NCBI GenBank assembly: GCA_030386875.1
Contig: CM059573.1
Coordinates: 30,111,891 to 30,175,890, forward strand
Source of the DNA: Morinoia aosen
Lineage: Eukaryota; Arthropoda; Malacostraca; Amphipoda; Talitridae
Direction of reading: 5' to 3'
Length of the DNA: 64,000 nucleotides
Shown: piece after piece, positions 20,434 through 31,640 of the stretch
Numbering within the stretch: the stretch's first letter is position 1
How the letters are laid out: each line of letters opens with the position of its first letter
Notes under the pieces: generated by a model
Seen by the model: only the letters and a program-made list of their open reading frames with translations
The model's database searches: none
What the model was told of the DNA's origin: nothing
Made by a program: the position numbers and the translations under genes

Positions 20434-23400
20434 AGTACCGGAAAGGTATTGTTAAGCGCTCTTGCCTGACTTCCGGGCACGGCTGGTTTTAAGAGGAATT
20501 CTGTAACCGACAGCGGCCAGTACGCTGATACGTGCGTACCAGTGTTTCCTTTCTCCTGCCTTGGTAGTCTAAAGCTACTGAAACTGTAGTTTGCAGCTAC
20601 AGCTAAATAAACCTCTTGCTGTGTTGAAAAGAAACTACACAACAGAGATCAACCTGATTACAATCAATTCATTATGTTAGAATTTGTTCGTTTTCGTATG
20701 AAAGCATTTCTAGCGAAGCCAAAGGCATTAACAGCTGCTTCGTGGGAGGCTAGAACTGAGTTAGTGCTAAAACACCTCCCGCTCAGCGCCCCCACCCTCG
20801 CATACGCTTAATGGTGACTCACCCCCTCCCTATCACCCCGACTGTAGTAGACGAAGTAAAGACAGTAGACGTACACACAAACTAATGATACCGTTGGATG
20901 CGGAAAAAATGTTCGATGAGGTGAGCTGTAAAACCGAAAATCAATGATTTTTCGGATTTCAACGTAGACCGTCTCTTTCACTATCCTCTTCCTAATTCAT
21001 AAACTATAGAGCTTGAAGCCAATTTACTGCTTTTGGAAACATTTATTAGCTCAAGAGAGTGCGACTAGAATCGTCAATTTACTTGAGCTTTAAGACAAGA
21101 TCGTTCATAGCTTAAATTTCAGTTTAAGCCCCATCAAAGTCGAAATGAATATACTGCTTGGGTGTAATATAATTTCGAATGCACTGACAAAAATTTGGCG
21201 TTGTGCAATTTTTATCCCCACCATTTGAGTCTTCCCAAAAGTTATCATGTACGAATCAAACGTTTTCCAAATAATTACAGAAAATAACTCAAAGCGATAA
21301 TGCTGCAAGAATGTACTTACTTACTGAGAGGCTTCTACACTAAAGAAAATAGTTCGAAGGAAAGTCCAGGCATCACTGAAGCGGTATAAATTAATCACTC
21401 AAAATCACACTCTGGTTTATTTGCTTACGCTTGGGAGCGATCATGTGTGGGTACGTGTGTTCAAGAGCAAGTCTCCTTAACAGGGATTGATCTCATAACA
21501 ATTTTTACAACAATTGAAAAATTGATATTCTTTCTTTTATAATCTACGGTGAACAAAGAAAATATCCATTGGCGACAGCTTCAGAAACTTGGTAAGCAAA
21601 ATAGAGTCAGTATTTTTTAGGTGACAGGAGATGGCTTACAGCGTTTCATGCTTCAGAACCAATTTACCATAGGGTACAAAAACTCTTTTCCAAGTTCTGC
21701 AAAACTCAAGGAAGTTTTTGCTTGACATCTACTCGCCAGCATTCAAGAATTCAGGGTAAGAATGAGCCTCTGGGAGGTCAATTTTCGTTGGAGAGCCTGA
21801 CGTTTCAAGATAGGAGTCATTTAATAATTTCCCAGTGAAGTTCGAAGACGTGCAGAAACTATGCATACACCGGCACCTTAGTTGTTTAGACGCCAAGTGT
21901 TGGGAAATAGCTTGCGCTTTAAAGTTTGGAAATTCATTCGAAAATTTCTGTTTACACTTTAGAGAAACCTCCACAACAATGGGAGACATTGATAAAACAT
22001 TTTTGGGTGTTCACTCGCACCGATATATTTCCCGGCTGTGCCAAGAAGTATTTTATATCTTGAAATTTATCGTGTATACATAGCGCGGGTATAGTAATTA
22101 CGCTAACAAAGAAGTAAACTTTGATTTTTTGTAGAAAACCAAAATCTCTACAATATTCAGCAAAAAACCTTCATCTACCTTATCACCAATTTTCTTTCCT
22201 ATGTATAATAATAGTGTGTTCCGAATTACAAGTTCAAGCGTAGTCCACTTCGAAAACTTGCCGTATTGCGTTACACTTACTGAAAAATATTTCCGAACGC
22301 CTTTTCAACGGAAGTTATCAATGCTTCAGTTGCGTAGACGGACGCACAGGCTTCAGACGCAATCACAAAGTGTACAGAAATTTCCATTACGTTGAAATCA
22401 AAAGAGAGCCAGATTTCCTTGCTGAAAAACCTTCAAAACCTTACTCCACTGATTTTGTGACGTAAATGACGTATGTGATGCTGCGCTGTCCCGTTTCAAA
22501 ATGGACAATTTGTGTTAGAAATGATTTTAGCGTCCTGTTGAGAAAACATCAATATTTATCAATTTACGATACGCTATCACTTTCATGTCTTGTTGATCGA
22601 AAATGAAAGGCGACTTTCAGACTATGAAATTCGTAGATCATGCTCCAATTAGAGGCTGGTTATTCTTGCACTGGAACTAGTTTTAGAAATATGGAAGGCA
22701 CTTGTCCAGCACTTTGTATTGGTAGGAAAAAGAGTTTGTCAATAAAAATTTTTCAGCTGAAAACACAAAATTATCTTCAGGTATCCACTCAAAGAGCTAA
22801 ATCCTACTAGTTTTCCCTCCGATTATCTGAACGTGAAGGTTTTGCATTTTTTACACGTTAACAACCGCGATGTGAGCCACCGGTGGTATTTGGAGGGAAT
22901 TTTCATAATGTTGCTGACCAAACAGTTGTCACAAACTTAATTTTCAGAAATACTAAATCTAAGCTGAATGAAGGCACGGTCGAGTTAATGTTTGCTGTTT
23001 TCAAACTTGCTTACTTCAATTTTTGTATTCTAAATTTGAGTTGCATAGTGAACTTTATTTTGACCAGTAACGGTTAACGTGTTAATAGCTCACATTCGTT
23101 CCTGCGGCTAACTTCTGCATTGACCTCTTTGAATTCCGTGTGATTTTGGGATAGAGCTTTTGGCACACAAGTGTTCGCCAAATGGTTACTCCGAGAAATG
23201 TTGGTACATCTATGTGTATCACCTTAGACCAGGAGATAGCGAAAGTAGAATCACATTCCCACGTCGTAAATGAGGAAGATTTTCTTATTCAAAAATAATC
23301 AATTTTTGGAATTTGCAAGTTAACCTTGATTCTAAAAAAACAAAACATTTAATCTCTTCTTCAAATTCGTGAAAATTGTCATTCAATACACGTACTCGCG

Positions 23401-23808
23401 GGCTATCTTGAGGAAGTCAAACATTCGTGTTAAATAGTGCTGTCTTAGGCTGGGAGTGTCATACGTGTTCTGCAACTTGGCAATATCTTACTTTGACTTC
23501 CCTAAACAGTATAACTAAAAAGTAACGCTTTGTTCAGCACTCGATTCATTACTAATGGTAAGTCAAAGGGAATTAGATAGACGAATCTGAAAGATTAAAC
23601 ATTTTTTGCCATTCATCTTCCGCTTACTTCCGAAATTTTTCCTTCGTATGTTGGAAATCAGTTCAAAACCTTTGTTTGTTCCCTACAAACAACACTTGAC
23701 GTTTTTACGTATAGCTTGGGAATAAGCATTTACAATTTTGCGCATATGCATGCTACTGTTTGAAAAGGACCAACATGTAGGTAGATAATTGTTATTACTG
23801 CACAATTG
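20434..23808. other. AT-rich stretch with no recognised gene
   Basis: Open frames up to about 90 codons are scattered over both strands with no recognised motif. Confidence 0.5.
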
Positions 23809-24051
23809 TCACATGTAGACTATTCCTGATATTTTTTGAGTGAGAGACATTTGTGCCCAGTTTTTGAAAAACCTGCTGATGCCTTTAAACGCTTCATACA
23901 CCCTGTCGCAAATCCACTTCTCTATATCCGAACAATTTTGCAGGTTTTCTGAGCCTTGATCGAGGGCATTCATGACTGTTTCACTAAATGAATTTGGTGG
24001 AAGTTCAGTTCGCCAATCCTTGAATAGATATCTCGTGCCGCCTGCATATAC
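23809..24051 (-). other. Unidentified coding-like open segment
   Basis: Eighty codons are open on the minus strand between two stops, with a balanced amino-acid mix that includes KDWRTELPPNSF and EKWICDRVYEAFKGISRFF. It has no ATG near its start but is preceded by TATATGCAG, a possible splice acceptor. I do not recognise the protein. It could be an exon, a transposon relic or chance. Confidence 0.2.
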
Positions 24052-25275
24052 TCAATAATTCGCAGTAAATAATTTCATTAGCCTTGTTGAAAGCTGAAGA
24101 ACTAGGATAAGTAAACATTTTCACGTAATAAGTAACGATCAAATTTGTCAGACATACTTATGTAAAATGAACGCATTGATTTCGTAAAACTCGGGGCAAA
24201 ATTTGTGCGATTTTGAGATTAACTGACGATAGATCAGAGGCTTGAAAATTATGAAACAGTTGAAAAATCTCAATGTCCTTTGGTGAGAAGCACTTAGTCG
24301 CGTTTTCTGATGTGAGTGGCCCTGATGCGATGCCAACGCTTCAATTGTGCAAGAAAAGTAGTGTCTGGAAAAATCTGGTATAATCACTGCTGGATTATAT
24401 GAGGACTGAAATAAACCCTGAATTATTCAATACCTAAAGATGAAAATTACATTTTTTCATTTAACTGCATATCAAATAGCACGCGATCAATATTAAAGTT
24501 TTGATGCAAAGGCATGCAGAACAGGCTGCTTTAAACTGTGGGGACATCTTACAACTTCTGTGGGTAATGGCATCCATTACTGGTAACGGTTTATTCTATA
24601 CAATGTTCTATAAGTGATCAATGCAGAGCGTCAAGGGAAGATCATTTTCTAGTACACCGTAACCACTTCCCTCGATCAAGCCATTCAATAAACCGATGCA
24701 CTGTTTGAAATTTTATCTTTTTCAGAAGCCCCTTCTGCACAGAAACTAGGTCACCAGCCAAATTGAGTCGTATCGTTCGAAAAAAGGTATCGCTAACGAC
24801 CAAAGGACTGATGCTGATTGTCGTTTCCCTTCCATTTATCAAACGAACACCCCCGGTAGACGCGGTCAAAAATTCTGGAAACCGTTCCATACAAGGACTG
24901 TTTTCGCTCAGCAATAAGGTAGATTCCCCATATAATAAAAAAATTGATATTTTTTCGACATACTTATTCAACATTTCAATGGAAATTAATCACACACTAA
25001 ATTATTATTTGAAAACGAACAATATTGATGAATCAAGATGCACATTTTACTACTTTTCAGCAAAATCAGCTGAAAATCATATTCTAATGTTCCTCACGTG
25101 CCACAGGTATGTTCTAGTTTTGTACCGTCGAATCCAAATGATAAAATACATTTTGAATAGAATGAGAAATAAAAATGTCAGTGGATGCTGAGCGATACCG
25201 AAACAACGACCTTGATTGGTTCTGTCAGCCGGTAGAAGTAAACTCAAATCCAACGTCCGCTCCTTCATTCCTGAG
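24052..25275. other. Stretch with overlapping unrecognised open frames
   Basis: A 142-codon plus-strand frame (24763-25191) overlaps a 110-codon minus-strand frame (24642-24974). Neither resembles a known family, and the two cannot both be real over the overlap. No supporting splice or regulatory signals were seen. Confidence 0.4.
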
Positions 25276-25628
25276 AGAGATACAACTATTGAATCAATGG
25301 GAATTAGTGCTCCCAGAGGAAATATGAGAAGTCCCGAGTAACGGATTAGGTAGGCTCTCCTTTTGTTGAACTAGAATGTATATTTTTTTATTACGGACCA
25401 TCTTTTTTCGGTCCTCTGTTGCATGTCCTGTTTATCAGCACCTACTACATTCTCCTTCTACTTTTATCTTTTTTGATGAACTTCTTTCTCAACTTACTGT
25501 TATTATGTACTTCGTGCATAGATTCTAAGTTTTCTCAACCCTATACTGAATGGTGTCATCATCCCACCTATCTTTAGCACGCTTTTGTTGCGGTTAGGGA
25601 GGATTAAACTAACATCTAATCTAATATG
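25276..25628 (+). repeat. Retroposon 3'-end family, copy 1
   Basis: This sequence is alignable by eye with 52806-53175. Shared landmarks are TACAACTATTG, TTACGGACCATCTTTTTTCG, CAGCACCTACTAC and GTGCATAGATTC, ending in a GAGG(A/C)TAAAAC-like segment. Copy 1 ends in CTAATCTAAT. The family looks like the 3' end of a LINE or a SINE, judged by the trinucleotide tail of copy 2. Confidence 0.75.
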
Positions 25629-25999
25629 CCCTCTCCTTCAGCCTTTTAAATTATTAGTGAGTGCGAACAACAATTCTATGATTCTTATTTTACTCTATTA
25701 ACTTTTAAATGCATGTTGAAATTGAATAAATATTCACTTCAAACTGGAATTTAATTGATCTACAGGCCTGACGGTTTAACTGCATTTATAAAGTTCTCGT
25801 CTATTTATAATAGTAGTTTCAGTGTGAAGCGCGTTACTTTCCTGCAAACCCTCGGAGTTAGGGTGGGAAGTTTCGCAAAATAATTCGTAGACTAGTCTTG
25901 TCCCAACACAGTAATTTTTTGTATGTGATGACGGGTCATTTGGGTTACCAATATCCAAATTTGCTGCTAATTAATTAGCTTACTGTGTGGCTCTTGCAA
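25629..25999. other. AT-rich stretch with no recognised gene
   Basis: No coding or repeat signal was seen. Confidence 0.5.
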
Positions 26000-26003
26000 T
26001 TAA

Positions 26004-26766
26004 GGGCACGGTTCGGGTCAACTTCCAAATAATGGTAAGTTTTCGGTTTATCGACTCATCTTATAGAGAGTTTTATTGCGCATCCAACGATATAATTGGC
26101 TCTCAAGTACGTCCATTGGTGTGTCTCCTAGACGGGGTAGAAGACGCTCACTAGCGTGACCTTGGATGCGCCAATGGATGGGTGACCTCCCCCTTCCCCC
26201 CTTATTACGAGTCAGTTGTGAGTGTTCCTCTACGGGAATGGAAAGAGAGTTCATTCATGGCTTTCGTACTCAAACGAAACATTCTATTATTTAGCGATAA
26301 TTAATGATGGTGTAACTGAGTGTTTGTTTTGAGTCCGGTAGCTGAGTCATCAGCTAATTAGCTTGTTGTGTAAACATATAATCGCCTCATGCATTTTTAA
26401 AGCTACAGGAATGGCAAATATATCAATCTAAAGGTCTCAAAAAGAGCTACAAAGCAAGAGAGTTGATTTTGAAAAAATTATTCTGTAATAAAAAAAATAA
26501 TTTTCTAAAAAAACGCTCTTCTGACACTTGAATTTATTGGCTTGTGACATGGATCTTTTCCCCTAAATTTTGAAGGTACAGGAATTGGTGAAGTATCAAT
26601 CTATAGAACTCAAATAGAGCTACAAAAACATTGGATTTTTTTACAAGAAGACTTAGTTCAAAAATTAGGAAAGAAATACTTTTTATGATGAATATCTTTC
26701 TATGATGAATATCTCAGAAAAATCCATCGAGAACTTACAGACTTTTTTTTACCCCGAACCGTGCCC
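26004..26766. mobile_element. TTAA-flanked non-autonomous DNA element
   Basis: The 763-bp element begins GGGCACGGTTCGGG and ends with its exact reverse complement. It is flanked by TTAA on both sides (26000-26003 and 26767-26770). TTAA targets suggest piggyBac-like mobilisation, but TTAA is short and palindromic, so the family is uncertain. No transposase is present. The interior holds two diverged copies of an AT-rich unit about 173 bp apart (26402 and 26575). Confidence 0.7.
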
Positions 26767-26982
26767 TTAAATAGTAATGAACATTCCATTGAAATTTAAT
26801 ATTTTGTGACTCTTTCGTTTCGACTAATGTCTGAAACCCAAATCCACGAAAAACTTTGGGGTTATTGGTTATACCTTTGCAGGAACTCTATCGTATCCTT
26901 GCAGTCATCGTTTTCTTGCTGTGATCGTGCCCATGTAGTAATTGTGACCTTACATTAACTGTTTCCTTGCAATAATTTTCCC

Positions 26983-27300
26983 CTTGAAGCATTGTGTCCT
27001 TGCAGTAACTGTTTCCTTGTATTTTGTCCTTGAAGCAATTGTGCCCTCGCAGTAACTGTTTCCTTGTATTTTGTCCTCGAAGCAATTGTGTCCTCGCAGT
27101 AACTGTTTCCTTTCCTTGTATTTTGTCCTTGAAGCAATTGTGTCCTCGCAGTAACTGTTTCCTTTTATTTTGTCCTTGAAACAATTGTGTCCTCGCAGTG
27201 ACTGTTTCCTTGTATTTTATCCTGGAAGCAATTGTGTCCTCGCAGTAACTGTTTCCTTGTATTTTGTCCTTGAAACAATTGTGTCCTCGCAGTAACTGTT
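26983..27300 (-). repeat. 47-bp minisatellite with 15-16-bp substructure
   Basis: About six to seven units of roughly 47 bp repeat here, some with a 5-bp insertion. Each unit is itself three related 15-16-bp monomers of the type TCCTTGNAGNAATTGTG. Isolated degenerate monomers extend the array on both sides, to about 26885 and 27360. Since 47 is not a multiple of three, all minus-strand frames stay open. The open frames rich in Gln, Arg and Lys are therefore a product of the repeat and not evidence of a gene. Confidence 0.88.
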
Positions 27301-27360
27301 CTCCCGTACGTGTTGGGTCTTGACAGTAATTGTGTTTCTGTAGTACTTGCAGACATATCG

Positions 27361-27999
27361 AATATGCGCTTGGGGTAATTGTAAATGTAAAAAGGATTGG
27401 TAGAATAGAGATCCTCCTATGACGTGCCGCCTGAAGTTCGGCTTAGATGCTTACTACAGCGCAGGTTACAATGAGAACATGACTGCTGGCGTTCTTGTAT
27501 TAAAGTTTGATCCTGCGATTCATACGAAGAGCACAGCTGCAGTGTTGCCAATTTAGTGGTGTTTCCGTTAGATATAGCGGTTTTATGATGCATGTAGGGG
27601 TACAATAGTGGCGGCTAGCGGTAAATTTAGCGTATTTTTATTGGAACTAGGGTTTTGTTCCAGCGTGTATTCCTATTGAAGATTTTATTTGCTATATGAA
27701 AAAAATTTGGATCATAAATCGTACAAAGCTTCCATTCACATTCTGCATAGTCTGGTATAACGTCCAGTTTGGCGGAGCGCGCGAGGTCAATACAGGTTAT
27801 TTCTCCTTCAGTAGTGGCTTCATGTTGAGCGTCGCTTTCGTTTCGGCAAGACTGCATCAGTATTATGCGCAAATGCTGATTTCTTGTACTGCCCGTTCAC
27901 TACAAAGATTTTTGCTGCTATATCTAAATAATTGTAAAACAACCCTCATCACTCATCCCGAAAGTCAAGCGGTGCAAGCAGAAATTTAAAAGTGAATGA
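27361..27999. other. Stretch with no recognised gene
   Basis: Short open frames only. The left terminus of the hAT element that follows was not located here. Confidence 0.4.
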
Positions 28000-29741
28000 T
28001 TGCAATCTGATGGATTCATAGACTGGATTAAAGCAGTGAATGGTGTGACTCGTTAAAAGCGCACTGTTGCTTATGCAAAATAAGTGTAAGTGCCAAATGT
28101 AGTGACTTAGTTAACCACAGTAAAACTAAGAAACACGTTAATAACATTGGAGCTCCAGCGACAGATATAACTCGGTTCATTGTCCAGAAATGTAACGGAA
28201 CCACGTTATTGGAAGCCAATCTTGCAGTGCCATTCCTTCATTGTCAATTGTGATCATCTGACATATGCTGCAGTCACCAATCGATGACAGTAAGATAACG
28301 CCCCAATTAAACATACGCAGAACATCGTGCGCAGAGATTATCAAAAGTGTCCTTATAGTCCCCCTTTTCAGAATGAGCTGCTGCTGATGTTAGTGAAAGT
28401 AAACACTTCTTGACGAGTCAAATGACATTACTTTTCATAAAATGTTTGGCATTGTGGTCAAATATTTCAGGAAAAGAATTAACAAAATTTTTTACCTTAT
28501 TTAAATCTTGTTGAATTGGAATCCTATGACGCCTAGTATATTGTAGATGCTCAGAAATGCGAGTTGGGAAGTAAAATGCTTGATATCGGCAAACTTGCAG
28601 GAATAGGCACTGACAATGCCAGTGTCGTGGTTGGTGTAAACAATGGAGAATATCAAAAGCTGACAAAAATTCTTTCTCCTAAATTTTTAAAAGTGTGTAT
28701 CATTTGTAACAACAGCTGTATCTTGTACTGCTTCTGAATTGCTCCCCAGTAGTTTGGAATTTCTTTTGAGTGAAACATAAAAGGGGTTTTCTGTGTCATC
28801 ATTATGGGAAATATCCTGCTCAAGCTATTTGAGGCAATTAATGATGACAATTTTCCTATTGAATACCAGCAAAATGTCAGACAAGGTGACTCTCGATCAA
28901 ATTTGCAGTTCGTCAAATTTTGGCACTGTGGATTGGATAGAGTTGAAATTGAATTTCGTAATAACAAAAACAAATAAGAAATGCAACATCTTAGAAATGT
29001 TTTACAATACGTACAATGACGAAAATAATCTAGTTCTTTTGTTGTTTCTTCAACCAATCTTAAATAAATCAGAGTTAATTAACTTTTTTGAGTCACAAAC
29101 AAGTAACAACCTGAAAACCTGTTGGACTATTTCTACTTTCTTTTGAAATCATTTGCAGGCAAGTCGATAGTCGCGACAGCAAGATTTGATCCACTTACTG
29201 ATAACGAAGAAAAATTCTTAGATCCTAGGTCTTATTAAGGGTACAGATTTGATAATAATATTCAAGAAGTGATAGAACAAACGAAAACATACAAGGAAGA
29301 CGAGCAAGACTTTTGGGATAGATTGAAAAAATTCCCCTTTGTACAAGCAGTTGAAATAAAAGTTGCCAGAAAATTTCAGCGCAGTCTATAGAAAAGTTCT
29401 GCATCCTAATAAGGAACCAATTGCCAGATTGATGGAAATTATGGGATTAGCAGCCGAGCTTATTTCTACACTTAAAATTCAGTACAATAAAATTCTTCAG
29501 ATTATCTGGTAAAAATAATTAGGATGATGATTAATTTTGGAGTGGAGTGTCACCGTATAAGAATGCATCTGGCGCTAACCCTCTTGAAGAACTTTCACTA
29601 TCTGCTCTTTTTACTTCAATATTACCATATTCAAATGTTGAAGTTAAGGGTGTGTTTAGCTCGGTGAACAACATCAAATTAAAAGCGCAAAACAGAATAG
29701 AATGCGAAATTTTGACACCTATTTTCTCTGTAAAATTTTGA
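28000..29741 (+). pseudogene. hAT-family transposase pseudogene
   Basis: A decayed hAT transposase reads on the plus strand across several frames. A BED-like zinc finger lies at about 28065-28139 (CCLCKISVSAKCSDLVNHSK then TKKH). The hAT core motif GTDNASVVVGVNNG lies at 28608-28649. Further blocks follow near 28920-29140 (VDWIELKLNF, FLQPILN), 29170-29380 (TARFDPLTDN) and 29410-29470 (KEPIARLMEIMGLAAELIST). The C-terminal dimerisation region, with LEELSLSAL and LPYSNVEV, lies at 29541-29741. Multiple frameshifts and stops show that it is inactive. Terminal inverted repeats and an 8-bp duplication were not found. It is unrelated in sequence to the hAT relic at 34311-35370. Confidence 0.87.
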
Positions 29742-30355
29742 TTGGTTAATAACGAAAAATGTTGTTCAACCAATCAAATACCGAGAAAAGTCCTTTTAAA
29801 TATTGGAACTTTAAACGCATATCCAAGTTCTTCGATGGACAAACCACTGGGTTTCAGTGTTGACTGGAACTTGAGTCTGATGAATGCAAATGGTAAGTTT
29901 AAACCTAAAACATGATTTAATAAATTGAACTTTTAATATGCTCACATAAAAATATTATATGTTAACTTCGCTCCTCGGAGTGAATTTCCAACAGAGGTTT
30001 GCGGGAATTTTAGCGGAGCATAACAAATACCTTGCGGTTTCTGGTGTTTTTTGTCCATCAATATTATTCGAGTTAGCAACACTGCACAGATGTCAGTTCT
30101 CCGTCTGCATTCTGCGATTGTGGAGGAACTAAATGCCACTGGTTTTTGCGAACGTTTGATCACATAATTAGGCTACATTAGGTCTTTGGTGCAATTTACC
30201 TGCCTTGCAGATACCGGCTAGCATACTTCAGCGATGAAGAAATATGAAAGATGTAAGGGTAATCGCTGACGTCTTTGTTAAGTGGGAGGCTAAGTGCATC
30301 TTTTTTGTCCAGTGTACCCTTCATGTATGTAGGAGTGCATAAATGCCATCATAAT
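29742..30355. other. Stretch with no recognised gene
   Basis: No coding or repeat signal was seen. Confidence 0.5.
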
Positions 30356-31200
30356 TTATTTGTGCATGGACGCCAGTGCATACTTAGATATGCGTGTCAG
30401 TACGTATGTGAGTATAGGTACGTGTGTATTTACGTAAAAATTAAGTAGGTGAACGATGATTAATGATGCACATACATACGTAAGTGTGACGTTAATGTAC
30501 GTAAAAATGTGAGTATGCGAGTACGTTCGTATGTGAGCATCTACGAGAGTTCGCACACACGCTGGACGTTCGCACACACGTCCAGCGTGCTCGCACACAC
30601 GTTCGCACACACGAACACGCTGGAATGTGCGTAAGTACGTTTGCGTATGAATACGCAATCATACGCGTGAGTGAGCACGCTTATGCGTGAGTGCTCTAGC
30701 ACGTGCGTGGGTATACACAAGCACGTAGGCATGAAGGTTCGTATGCCCGTGAGAACGCTGGTATCACGAGGACGAAGACCGTATTCACGTATGGCCTTTC
30801 GCACGCGGGGTCATTGAAATTCGTACCTTACCTACGGAGTGCACACGCACACGTGTAATTACTTACACGAGCACGCTGGAATGTGCGTGAAAACGCATGT
30901 ACGGAGCCACGCTCGTAAGTAAGCACACATCCGCCTAGGTGACCATGCACGAATGCACAGCCGTTTGTATGCACGCACATGCGTACGTATGCACGCATGT
31001 ATGCGCTCAAACACGCGCGTAAGCACGGAGGTAAGAAAATTAGTTTACACGAACGAACATGCTCAAGCGCGTATGCTCGGACGCGAATACAAACTTGAGT
31101 TATTTTGTATTCATGAACGTGAGAAAGTAGGCACGCACGTAAGTGCGTGCATCAATAAATGCGTACAGACGCGCTTTCATTAGCACGTTAGTACGCACTT
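30356..31200. repeat. CpG-dense degenerate short-period repeat
   Basis: Roughly 850 bp are built from variants of ACGTA, CGTATG and CGCACAC, with CpG and CpA far more frequent than in the surrounding AT-rich DNA. GCACGCTGGAATGTGCGT-like segments occur at 30615-30632 and 30871-30888. A perfect 11-bp inverted repeat, CACGCTGGACG and its complement, lies at 30558-30568 and 30579-30589 with a 10-base loop. Open frames occur on both strands because stop codons are rare in such sequence. Confidence 0.75.
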
Positions 31201-31459
31201 ACTCTCTAATAGTGGAACTCGTGCACACGTAAATACGCTCACAGGAAAGGTTACAATTTTTAAAATTCGCAACGCACTCCTCGAGTGCGGCCTGGCCTTC
31301 TCTTGCCCTGCGACGGCACCGCGCAGAGCCGTCATATGTGAAGTCACTGAACTAGAAACCGCTGAACTGATACTGGCACACAAGTAGCTATACTCAAATG
31401 TGTCAATTGAAGAAGACCTAATAAACAATCTACTGCTGTATCGTTTGGGCTAAATAAAT

Positions 31460-31640
31460 GGCCCTCAAATTCTCCGACGGAATTGAGGGCCGGTGTTGGC
31501 CTCGCGCTGCAGAGGCAGGCCGCGCCTGCCTGGGCGCTGCGCGGCTCCGCAACGCCCGCCTGGAAGCGAACATTTCACCGCAGCGCTCTGCACGCGCTGC
31601 CTGCGTGGAAATGCACTGCGGAAGTTTACTGCGCCCTACA
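31460..31640. other. GC-rich patch with a hairpin
   Basis: GGCCCTCAAATT at 31460-31471 pairs with AATTGAGGGCC at 31481-31491. The following 150 bp are rich in GC and CpG compared with their surroundings. This could be a small element or a promoter-like island, but no gene was recognised next to it. Confidence 0.4.

Noticed and set aside
24642..25191. Overlapping 142-codon plus and 110-codon minus open frames
   Set aside because: Neither product is recognised, both cannot be real over the overlap, and frames of this length can occur by chance in 64 kb.
26888..27356. Minus-strand Gln/Arg/Lys-rich open frames
   Set aside because: All frames are open because the 47-bp repeat unit lacks stops on this strand.
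30356..31183. Cys-rich open frames in the CpG-dense region
   Set aside because: They occur on both strands in sequence with few stop codons, and show no signal peptide or conserved spacing.
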